Positions 1 to 10,700 of a stretch of DNA of 22,461 nt are shown here, piece by piece (position 1 is the stretch's first letter; the number at the start of each line of letters is the position of its first letter). The notes below the pieces were generated by a model. It was not told the DNA's origin. It searched no databases and worked only from the letters and a program-made list of their open reading frames with translations. Made by a program: the position numbers and the translations under genes. The DNA comes from Sphacelaria rigidula. Lineage: Eukaryota; Phaeophyceae; Sphacelariales. The stretch lies in the NCBI GenBank assembly GCA_964200075.2, contig CAXNAA020000332.1, positions 1 through 22,461 of the forward strand, written 5' to 3'.

Positions 1-108
1 GCCCTATTGTACTTTTCTTCCGTACAGCCCTATCAACTATAGCTGGCAGTCTCTTTCTTTGCATGTTCTTAACGCTATACTGCCATCGCAATTTCCTCAT
101 GTCTTTCT
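1..108 (-). pseudogene. LINE C-terminal fragment (3' part of a non-LTR retrotransposon)
   Basis: Read on the minus strand, one frame stays open and encodes a peptide containing KRLPAIVDRAV. The segment of the larger LINE at about 13740-13870 encodes nearly the same motif (KRLPAIVDKAVWKKITEG). The nucleotide match is also plain: both contain a block beginning caactatagctggca. This is a short piece from the region downstream of the reverse transcriptase in this LINE family, cut by the window edge on one side and ending near 108 on the other. It is non-functional as seen. It lies on the same strand as the larger copy but is a separate insertion, because the host gene lies between them. Confidence 0.8.
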
Positions 109-701
109 CCGAATTTTCTGCGTTTGTTCTTTCCTTTTTTGTTCAAACGATGCTCAATAATCAATCGATCAAGCCAAATCAAGCCGCAGCCGACAGCCGA
201 AGTATTTTTTTCGAGTTTCCTTGAGCGAATGCTCCGTTTCCAGATGTTTACCCTGAGTACGAGCAGCTTGTGACCCCGGCCAGGATCATCGTGGGTTACT
301 CGATGCGCCCTAATCAATCGATCGAATCAAATCATCCCGCAGCGGACAAAAGGTGACGTCACGTCAGCATTACTGTCGTTTTGCATCTACGCGTACAAAA
401 AATATCCTCCATGAAGTCATCGGATTGTCAGTGGACAAAATTCAGGAACGGAAATCATGGCGTAAAAGAGGATGAGATTCGCATACCACAACCCTTTTTT
501 TCTGTTCTTGCGAGTCACCGTTGATTATCATACCCAGCATATCAAACGTTTTGGCCGATAGTTCTCTGTCTCGTCACTCCCGCAGGCTCGGATATAGAAA
601 TGTTCAATTTGAAGCATAAACAGCACTCCATGAGGCAAACGGTTGCAAGATTCTTGATTCCTGCGCGCTGTCGTACCACCTGTGTTAACGTCGGAAAATA
701 G
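109..701. other. No gene recognised; probable upstream intron of the 7TM-RGS gene
   Basis: I see no convincing exon here. An in-frame stop (TGA 655-657) closes the reading frame of the next exon. The only usable AG between that stop and the first membrane helix is at 700-701, preceded by a branch-like gttaac. This suggests the stretch is intronic and that the first exon(s) of the receptor lie further upstream, probably outside the window. Confidence 0.4.
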
Positions 702-930
702 ATCGGCACGGCTGGTGATACTAGGAGGCATTGGGATGCTGCTGAGCTTCGTTTTAACCATCAACTTTTCGTGCGCCGTCATCTGGCACGAGAGCGCACG
801 CTGGTTCTGGATGGTTTTGATACTGTTCGGCATCAGACCCATTTTATTCGGCACCTACATATCCCGCGCGTTGCGGCTGGTGGTGGTGTTTCACCCTCGC
901 GCGAAGCGAACACTCCCTTGGCTTATCCCG
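702..930 (+). CDS. 7TM-RGS exon a (two membrane segments)
   Basis: Encodes SARLVILGGIGMLLSFVLT, a helix, then the segment WFWMVLILFGIRPILFGTY and a basic loop with HPRAKR. The donor is CCG|gtgagt in phase 0. The acceptor AG at 700-701 is pyrimidine-poor but is the only one available, because TGA at 655-657 closes the frame. The incoming phase is two bases. If Met 736-738 were a true start, the first helix would be shortened. Confidence 0.75.
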
Positions 931-3900
931 GTGAGTACGAAAAACACTCGAACGAGTTATTCGAAAGCTCATCCACAATGTTTACTGTAAGCAGCACGAA
1001 AAGTGTCAGTCATGTCCCGTTTGTTTGTACACAGGGCAGACCCGCTGTTGACAGACCCTCACGATTTGCCTCGAGGCTTGTGATGTTGAGCGGTGTTTCC
1101 TGTGTGTACCTACGCTCAGGTTTTTGTTTCTTGTCAATTAATACAGCGTCCGTAAGGGTATTTCTGTTTTGTTTTGGCTATTTCGCCAACGCATATATAT
1201 GCTGTCACCTTCATCTTTGCTTCAATGAAAGGACCGACTGGTGTACTCGAACCATGCATTACTTTTAATGTGCTTCCCCTCAAACTCGTAGCACACACAT
1301 ACATACATCTATATATATATATATGTATATGTATACCTTGATGTATACGTATGTATTTATGTATAGGCTTACCAGCTTCACCATCATGTGGACGGTTCAT
1401 GCCAAGTGGCAACTGCAGGCATACTTAGTATCAGCTTCCAGTACGTGCGTGTAGAGGGTAGAGGATAGAATGGGAGGGGAGGGGGAGGGGGGGGAGGGAA
1501 CCATTCCGGCTCCCCACTTGAGAGCGCCCTGTCTCTGTCATGATGTCGAAGTTGCATAGGCAATAAGGGAAGATATGCTGGCGTTGCGGCACGCCTCTAC
1601 ACGAGCTGTCAGCTCTGGCGCGGTGTGCGGGATTGATTTAGCTTCGCGCGCTTACGGCTGCCTTCAGAGATGGTGCACAACGGCAAACAGTTCAACAATG
1701 GGGCTAGTTGCATGTCTAGTAAAACGCCTCTCTTCTTCGCTGCCTTGCTCCCTTCAGCTCCGTCGCTTGAATAGCACTCACCCCAATATAATTCGACATC
1801 CAGACGCATTGTGCTCATTAGACACTGACACAGGCTAGTGAATAGATCACCGTCTTCAAGCAATCCCACATGATGTTGGTTTCATTGGCTCTCCGTTCGT
1901 GTGTCTTTCCCACATGAGATGAGCCCTCGATATGCTTGAATCTAATTGTTGTCGGTGTTTTCTTTCTTGCTCGACCAGGAACGTAACTACCTGTACGTGC
2001 TGGCGTGCCTGGGTATCGCTGAACTTTCCATCCCCATCTACCATGAATACACCGTGGGAGACATCCGGTGAGGCGAGAGTCGCATGGGCGTTAAAAGAGA
2101 AGGGGGACGGAGAGGCTATTATTCCTATATCTTCCAAATTCCTCAGCTGTTGGATTTTTTGCCTTGGGTTCTCGTAGAGGACGCAGGGGCGAACGGGGGG
2201 GCGGAAGGGCGGCAGGTCGTATTGTGGCAGCCGATGGATGAGAAGCGAGTAGGTGTGTGAAGATGATTGTTTGATACCCATGGAATGCTTCAGAATCCGT
2301 GGATGGTTGTTGGCGAATCTTACTCGATGATGCATCGTGGATCTTCCGCGGATTTGTTTGTTCTGACCACTCGTTACGTGTGTGTGTTCGTTCCGATGGT
2401 GATCAGGGAGGTCATCTCACTCCAGCATCGAATTGCCGCCATGGAATCGAGCGTGCTAGTTTTCATTCTCGCAGCTCTGTATCCTTTCATCAGGTAGGTG
2501 AACGAAATGAAAAATAAGGCGCACTCGGATGTTTGCATGAGTGAACGAACTCGTGTAGTGACTACCGTAAAAGTGCGAGAGATGGCACCGGGTGCGATCG
2601 ATTTTTTAAATGTTAATTTCTTGGTTTTTTTCGCACCCCGGTGCCATCTCCCCGACTCCGGTGCCAAAATGCAATAAGATGTTTTTTTCTGGATTTTTCA
2701 ATGCACCCCGGTGCCATCTCGCCGACCGGTGCGATGCCCAAACAAATGCAAACCGTGGCCTATATACATACTGATGATGCTACAGCAGTGCTGAAAGCGG
2801 GCACCCCGGTGCCATCTCTCGCACCATCACCGCACTCCATACCGCCTTGTAGCAACTTATCGGTACCGTTGTACGAGCAGATAAAAGTGTGATGTAATAA
2901 CGGGAAGAAAAAAGAAGCACACACCAGACACATCTACACCGCTAGCTGTACACCGCGCACAACAACCCGAACCAGAAAAGGCGGCGAAATAGATGAAAAA
3001 ATAAAAATCTCCCGCCAAGATCCCGCCGATTCTTTTTGTGTAGTACCGCAGAGCACACACACAACCCAACCATGTCAAAGGACGCAAGTGCCCATGTAAT
3101 GCGTGAGAGGACCGCGTGCTTAGAGGACCGCATCGCAATTTGAACACCCCTATGGTTAGGGTTAGGGTTAGGGTTAGGGTTGGTGTTGGGGTTGGCGTCA
3201 GGGGCGTGGTACCTGCAGGGACTGACCCGACTGATTTCGAAAAACGTCGATTCTGAGGTATTTTGAACTACGGCGCGTTCCTGTAAGCCCGCGGTCCTCT
3301 CACGCATAACACCCAAACCACCTCCTCACAGCCCAGTGGCAATGCTGCTACTGCTGCTCCTACTTCGGCTGCTTCATTTGGGTGTGTACCGTACTTTGTT
3401 CGGTCGGAATGAGCGATTTTCCATGCGGATTAAATGAAAATAGCAGACATCATCGTGCTAGAACCGTGACCATACGCAAAGTAGTGTTGCCCTAACAACA
3501 TGTTGACAACACTACACACGTGAAAGGTACCCATGTGTGTACATGCAGCAGCTCATGAGCGGCCCTGCTCCACCCGCGGAACCCTCAAAGTTGGGTTCCG
3601 GGTCGGTAAGATCGCACCCTGGTGCGATCGTACCGACTCCGGTACGAAGACACAATTAAATCATGCCATTTCCACTTTTTTTTGCGCTCCCCCGTGCCAG
3701 CTCCCCGACCGGTGCCATCTCTCGCACTTTTACGGTACCTCAGTAAAACGCCTAGTGAGCACAGGAATCTTGGATCAAGTCGCTTCTTCTGTTATGAACG
3801 AACAGCTGTCTTGAAAGTCCCTCCTTTGGCGCTTTGACTTCCTTTTGTTTGTAAGAAAAGGAGGGCTGGGTGGATCATGCCGCTTTGGATTGGCGCATTC

Positions 3901-6900
3901 GATTCCTTCGACTTGATTACAGCGGTCTTTGCCGAAGCTTTGTGCACGACGCTTGACTTGGGGGTCGAAGTAGAAGATATTCCAGTAAGCATCAAGAGCA
4001 TCTGCAAGTAGGCTTTTGTTTGTTTTGCGTTGTGTTCCAAAATAACTTCTGCGTCTCGTTCAAAAGGGGTCATTTTGAAGCGGAAACCCCGCCGAGGCGT
4101 TACACTTACTTGATTTTAGTGTTGACCGAAAAACAAGAGCCCATAAACTATGCGAATCATATGCGCACATGAAAAATAAAACCCTACCTGCGAGTTGTGG
4201 GCTTGAAAACTGCAACTATAATAGTTCTAACCAGAGTCGAACTACTAGCAAGAAGAATCGGCAAGGCGCGCCACGATCCTCTCGGAGAGTGCAGCAGTAA
4301 GTCATCCCGAGATCGCACAATCAATCTACTGCCTAGTCGTCTTTTGCGGCAAAAAACACAAAGCAAATCGCGTCAACAACTGTTTGTTGGACAGTTTTGT
4401 CTTTTCACCATACAGAATGCCAAGTGTGCATATCTGACAATGATAATGATCTCACGACCTGGTGTGCCTCTATCGACCACTGCTGTGCTCTAGCAACATC
4501 CAGCTGAGACCATGTTGTCGAATACCCCGTGATCGCTTGCCCTGTACTCGATCGGTACGAGTTGGATATTGCTCGCCCAACGAACGCTTCGTAGCAGCCA
4601 CGCACGCACTATCGATAATGCATTCGCATCACGTCACGACTGTCACCGTCCGTTTGTGTTCCGTACCCTGCATCTACAGAGCCCGATCTTCACCGAAATA
4701 TCCTGTCCCACCCTCAACTTTGCTGCTTTATGTTTGCTGCTGTTGTTACTGTTGTTGCTGCTGCTGCTGACGTATAACCTCCCTCATTTCGCTCTACTCG
4801 GTTTCACAATGCCAACAGGAAAGTTGATGACATCTTTAGCATCAGCAGGGAGCTCACGATCGTCACGGCTGCGTTTCTCGTGCTCACCGGTACGAGCTGG
4901 TTGTCAAACGACTTGAAGGATTGTGCGGCACGCTGTTTGGTCCCAAAACAAACATTACCAGGCGTCGTTGAGTGGACTTGGTTGCCGCTTTCTGTCTCGC
5001 TCGCCGCACCCATCTGGTGACCACGACTGAATTAGTGTACTAGTATTAGTATTAGTATTAGTATTAGTATTAGTATCAGTATCAGTAGCACATCACTAGA
5101 TCAGCTAATGCGCGACAAGCAACCAATGGATCAACGGTGCTCAAGGGCGATCGTCACAAATCCACCACGAGGTTGGTAAATGTCTCAAACATTGGCACAT
5201 ACATCACTCCCCCATTTCTTGTTATAACGGAAACGGGCGCGGGGGGCAGAAGATACCATAAATGAAAGCGTTCAAGCTGCCAGGCACGGGCAGACCTCTA
5301 CACTCCAGTGTGGAGTCTGCCACTAAACTTGGGGCAAGGACTTGATTGCTTGATTTTTTATCAATGAGTGTCGCACTATAACTGACCCCCCAGGGGTCCA
5401 GCCGTGATCACATGACATGTACACCGCAATTTAGGGAAATTAGACCCCCTTTGTAACATGTACTATTTTCTTCCTCGGGATCGTCTTTGATTACCTCCTC
5501 TGGTTTCTTGTTCTCCCATCATCATTGATGTTCCCTTTTCTGCTTTGCTTTGCTTTGCTTTGCTTTGCTTTGCTTTGCTTTGTCTCCGTTTTGAGCAATC
5601 CTTTTTCTTTTCAGTTTACTCTGTGCGTTCCATCTTTTCCTTTTCCCTTTTTGTCGCTTCTTTTCGGCAAATGTTTCCGTTTTGCTTGCCTTTTGGTACT
5701 TGTAGATCTCAATACCTGGTGACAACGGCTGGGCCCTTTCACTTAATATGCGACAACCATCGTACTGTAGGAGAGATCGACTGAGCTGCAGAAATGCCTG
5801 CGGACCGGGGAAGATCAGATCTCCAAAGGACTATGTGTATCAGATATACTCCGATCGCTGCTTCAGCTTCTTTCGAAGCACTTTTAACCTGACGCTTAGT
5901 CAACTTGGAAAACTTCCGGAGTCGGGGCTCAGAACGACCGGGGGGCAGAGCGCTAACCGAAACTGAGAGACATTCCGCCACCAAAGTCTTTTCTCGAGTT
6001 TATTCGAATTTTGTTCGTTTAAAATGTAACGTGGCAGACAGCGGCCTGATGCTTCGCAGGTTGCCACTGCTGCCGATCCCACTCTTATCCCTACGTTAAC
6101 CTGACCCTTACTCTCCATCCCTGCTATGCCGATACCAACGGTAGCTCCACTGCCGGTTGCCCCTGGAGTAGCACCCGTTGTCAAATGCGGGGATGTTATC
6201 GTCTCACGCCTCTGCAAGGGCCGTTACTAACGGACTTTATCTTTGAACATTTCATCCATGAATAGGTGAAAATGGATCAAAATGGATCAAAATGGATGAC
6301 ACGTATGAAAATTATAGATGGAAATGGATGAAAATTTCAGCCCGATAATAACGACCCTGCTACAGCTCGCCGATTTGTCCTTTGACGTATGTCCCATCTC
6401 ATACCGTGCTATTTCGGCGAATCCTCAGTCGGCGCGGTAATAACGATGACGTACGGCAATGTCACCGTGATCCGGTGGCTAGGCCCGTCCAACGTCAATC
6501 CTTTCATCACGGCCTTCATTTTTGGGATCAGGTATGCACACCGTAGTCAAGATCGACACCATGTCCCGACGTTTCATGTCGTTGATGTTTGTTGTAGTGG
6601 CTTTAAAGCTGGACGCTGGGCCAAGCGTCACCCATGTGCTGTGCTCTGTTTGAGTCGTCGCTTGAAGTGTTCAAAAATTCGTTCTCGCCGCCGTTGTTCG
6701 CGGTTGATACGACCGCGAGGCTCACGACCTCATGCTACCATGCTTTGCCATGAGCCGACGTTCTTGAGGTACTGAGAAAGAAGAACACGGATCACGCGCT
6801 CCTAAAGCTTCAGTGTGGCAATGCGTACATTATCTCTGCCCGTAAATTCTCTGCTCGTTACGGTTCGGGAACGGGGAGTCGCCGTGGTGACGTACCACTG

Positions 6901-7740
6901 CGACAGCGTTAATCTAGGGAGAAAACAGTGCTTGTCACGGGCGGAATTTGACACATTACCTCGTCCAGCAAAGCTCGTGAATGGCCTCGTCAAGCACAAC
7001 AGCGTCTGTCTTGCCACCGTACTCGCAATATATACGGCGCCGTTTCATGACCGTCCTAGCTAGTATGTCGGAGTGCTCGGGTACCCCGAATAGTCCCCGA
7101 TTACTCTAGTCTCGGACGGATTGGTGTGGACACTGCCATGAACCGATGAAATCTCCCATAGTACCAGCTCTTACTGCTGTCGATCGACTTGTGCACGTGA
7201 CAATATCCGTCACGAGTAGTGACTGCACATGAGAACGACCGTGTGTAGGCTTCAAGTACGAGTCAGACTTGGTTTTTTCAACACTTGAGGACAAGTGCAC
7301 CCACGTCTGCGTGCAAGTTTCCCCCACAATTCAAGCTCCCGCCCCCCCTCTCCTCTCATGATCATGAGTACACCCCCTTCCCCTTTCCTGCTGAACCCTT
7401 CGAAACCCTGTCGCGCTCTGCAGCGTGGTGGATCCGCTACGCCGTATGGCGTGCGATCCTCTGGCCGCAACCAAGCGCAACCTCTCTGCCAGGAGGCTCT
7501 TCAGCCACCGAGATTATGCCTCGTGAGTTGTGTACATCCACACCCATCTGGTAGCCATGCAATATACACACGACGAAGCCTGCAACTGCACGTGAGGTGC
7601 AACGTCTTGTTCCTCTTCGTGACAGGCTGAGCCCGGAAATCACCCTCGCTGTAGGTTGAGGGCAACGCATCTTCTCATCCCGAAATTGGCCATGAAACAC
7701 AATAATACCCTTCCCTGGCACATCTCGAACAAAAAGATGC

Positions 7741-7789
<49 letters not shown>

Positions 7790-10700
7790 GAACAACCAAT
7801 GCACAGAACGGCGCGGACCGTCTCCATGGAGTCTCCCGACCGATCAGCCCCAGCGGGCGAGAACAAGGACGGCACTCGAGTGGCGACATTCTCAAGTCGA
7901 AAGGAAGGGAGCAGTGGCAGCGCTATCCGCGGAGGTGGCACCCGTGGCTTGGGTGGAAGAGGGTTCAGTGCTCGTACTCCAGTCGACCCGAAGTGCGCCC
8001 AGAGCGTTGTTACCGCACCCAGCGACACACCCAACGATTTTGTTCGTGGGGCTCGGTTCAGCTCTAGCAGCTGCCAAGACTGTATCCGAAATGGTGGGGA
8101 GCGGGGAGACGAGGATGCAGGGCATGTATGGAACTTCGAGAGGCTGACATCCACGCCGCTGTTGGCCGCCGCATTCGAGGAATATTCTCGGAAAGCTTTG
8201 TGCCACGAATCTGTCCTTTTCCTGAGCGCGGTCTGCAGGTCTGTGCAACTGTCGATTGGCGGCGTTCTGAGTTATTACAGCTTCATCGTTGTCCCATTTT
8301 CTCTGAGAGACGTTGTGGGACTTCCCTTCATCCACGTAGATCTAATCTTTGAATATAATTCTATATTTCCTGATTTGTGCGGACTTGACTGAGGGTTGCT
8401 AGTATCAACTAATCACTTTCGAATACATACCAGAAGACCCAATATTCTCGTGTTGCCCTCTATGGGAACATGGCTATCTCGTGCTACGTCGGGATCCACG
8501 AGCACGTGAACTATCCGAAAATATGACACTCTCGCGCGCAGGCTTGGTCTTCACGAAGTGATGCCTTCGCTGTCGCAGTGGCAGTAGTTGCTAGGACGGG
8601 TCCTCATAGCACTCTACGCACGCAAAAGCAGAGTTGGTGATCGTTGAGGCAATCTCTGTGGGTCTATTCGCGGAAAGCTATGATCCCAATGTACAGGTGC
8701 ACTACCAATAATAACGCGTCGGGAGGGGGGTCTAGAAACCGCGCACAACTCAGGAGGGCGTGCTTGCGGAAATCCAGGAAGCGCCTGACACGTGTGTCCA
8801 GGAAGCGAACAGTATACTTTCATTCACTTTACCTACAGGAGATGAAGCGGCGACCACACGTTTTGTATAGTCTCCTCTCGGTTCGTGTTTGTGCGCGTGC
8901 GTGTTCTTTTTTTTTGTTTACACGTTTCACGTACTGCAGGTACGAGAACTTCGACTTCTCGCAATACTCACCGCGCGGATCGGGTGCCACGTCGGAGGAC
9001 TTCATCCTCCCATCGAGCGTGAGCGTGGCCACAAGCTCGGCGACGCAGTTCGATGCCTTCACCCGCATTGCGAATACGTTCATCAAAGCCGGCGCTCGAG
9101 AAGAGGTTAACTTAAGGTGAGAATTTCAAGTCCCTGGTTTCAGGTTGTTTCTTCTTGTTGTCACTTCGTCCAGTGCTTGAGGCTTGCCGATGTGATGTTT
9201 CAGTGGATCTCTATTTTTGGTTCTTTGTTCGTTTATCTTATCTTAGGATTCGTCATAGCTGGGAGTGTCTGCCATCTTCTATTGCTTGTGTTATTTTGGG
9301 CAGCCGTCCTTCAATATGTCCTCCTCCTCCTCCTCATCGGTTTATGCGTGGGCAATATCTCCGTTTATACATTTATCTGATGACCTTGTCTAGATGTGAA
9401 ACAGTTAGTACATCACTTATTCAATGCAACTGTGGGCGGTACAAGACAAAAGGACCATCCCTTCTTTCGCATCCTACTAAGGAGACTCCTCAAAACGAGT
9501 TTCAACATCGGGGTGGGCTTCAAGCTGCCTTCGCATTTTCGATGTTTTTTGCCGAAAGAGCTTTCATAACGACAGCAATTTATGATAGTTTGATCGGAGG
9601 AGCAGTTGGTTGAGAGGACGTTTCCCGCCCATGTCCTCTTTTTGTCTTCGTTCGGCGATTTCAAATCGCTGGAGAGATTGGCATCATGTAACCACCACAT
9701 ACCTAATTTGTCAGCCCTCTCATTAGCACAAGAACGGCAAGCGGTCAGTTTTACAGCCCCGAAAAAGAGATGCAGCTTGGCTTCCCGCAGCATCTCGACT
9801 AGTGTGTTCGTGGATTGTCTGTTTTATTTTCGATTACTGTATATTTGTCGCACTTTGAACCCCTCCCCTTCCTTTGGACGAGTCCGTGGCCTCAAGGGAT
9901 CAACCCATTTCCCCCTGGTGTCTGTGGGGCTGAGCAATACAAAGATCGATACCTTTCTGCCTCTCTAGTGCATCTGTGCGCTACATAACACGCCGTCGAC
10001 AAACAGGGCGATATTCTTCTCACCGCTACTGTTCTCACACACGCACGTGCGAGCGATGACGGTTCCGCGAGCTATCCAATCGCGTGCGTGGGTATTTGTG
10101 TGTGGGGGGTGTTATCGTTGATTTTGGCCTGCGCTTGGCACAAGGACCGCCGTACACATCCCGGTTGGGAGAATGCAGTAGAAAGTCCACGCCCATGAAG
10201 ACTTTCTTGGCATGCAGAGTGAAATAAGATGCCTGTGGCGGTGACTTTGCTGTTGCTGGCGTGTCCCACATGGGGGTTCGCATAGTGTAATCTGTGACCT
10301 GCAGCGCGTCTTATGTGATGTACAGTCGACGCGTACAAGCGGTGGGGAAGGGTGGCGTCTCGGAATTTTCGACCCTGCGGAGGTCACCACAAGCGTTTGC
10401 CTGACGCGAGATGTGGTTCTACTAGGAACAAGAGCGCCCTCGTAACATATGGGTTACTTGTCGTTTCATTCGTGGTTCACGCTGTCAAGCGCCGACCAAG
10501 AAGGTCATCGAAAGCTCCTTGGACTAGGTGCTCGAGACAGGGGGGGGGGGTGTATTATCTTGTATTTTTCACTATTTTCTTTTAACTCGCCACACATAAA
10601 CAATGCAAGCTCCTCCTGAGCTGAAATATGCAACGAAAACCAAACCAAGAGAAGTGAGGCAATGCGGGAGCACAGGGATATGCGGGACATCTAGTCACGA

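Larger units (their letters stand above)
2563..3737. mobile_element. MITE-like structure with 29-bp perfect terminal inverted repeats
   Basis: Positions 2563-2591 and 3709-3737 are perfect inverted copies (start TACCGTAAAAGTGCGAGAG). Each outer end begins with TA, which could be a Tc1/mariner-type TA target duplication with the element proper at 2565-3735. The interior has repeated GCACCCCGGTGCCATCTC units at 2633-2650, 2703-2720 and 2801-2818, plus diverged ones near 3614 and 3684. The first inverted repeat also pairs with 2801-2824, so the block may be two or more smaller related elements rather than one. No transposase is encoded. Family not identified. Confidence 0.65.
2494..4818. other. 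Large intron hosting a nest of inverted-repeat elements
   Basis: gtaggt...acag intron of about 2.3 kb. It contains the inverted-repeat structure at 2563-3737, described separately, and a CTG/TTG-rich trinucleotide stretch near the acceptor. The remainder (3738-4730) shows nothing I recognise. Confidence 0.7.
4890..6428. other. Intron with several microsatellites
   Basis: gtacga...ctcag intron. It holds hexamer, pentamer and decamer tandem repeats listed separately, and a short hairpin-forming sequence around 5290-5320. No gene recognised. Confidence 0.65.

Noticed and set aside
1856-2335. Minus-strand open frame of 159 codons
   Set aside because: It is antisense to the supported exon at 1979-2067 and shows no known motif.
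2633-2818. CRISPR-like spacing of GCACCCCGGTGCCATCTC units
   Set aside because: Spacing is irregular (70 and 98 bases), units occur in both orientations, and the setting is a eukaryotic intron with terminal inverted repeats. A transposon subterminal repeat is more likely.
3154-3183. True chromosome end
   Set aside because: Only four TTAGGG units, with gene exons continuing on both sides.
7675-8154. Minus-strand frames with long Cys-Val repeats
   Set aside because: Products of translating the (AC)24 microsatellite and the antisense of a real exon.
9117-9380. Hydrophobic plus-strand frame after exon h
   Set aside because: Apparent membrane segments come from T-rich intron sequence. The gtgaga donor at 9117 and the RGS continuation at 11728 argue against read-through.
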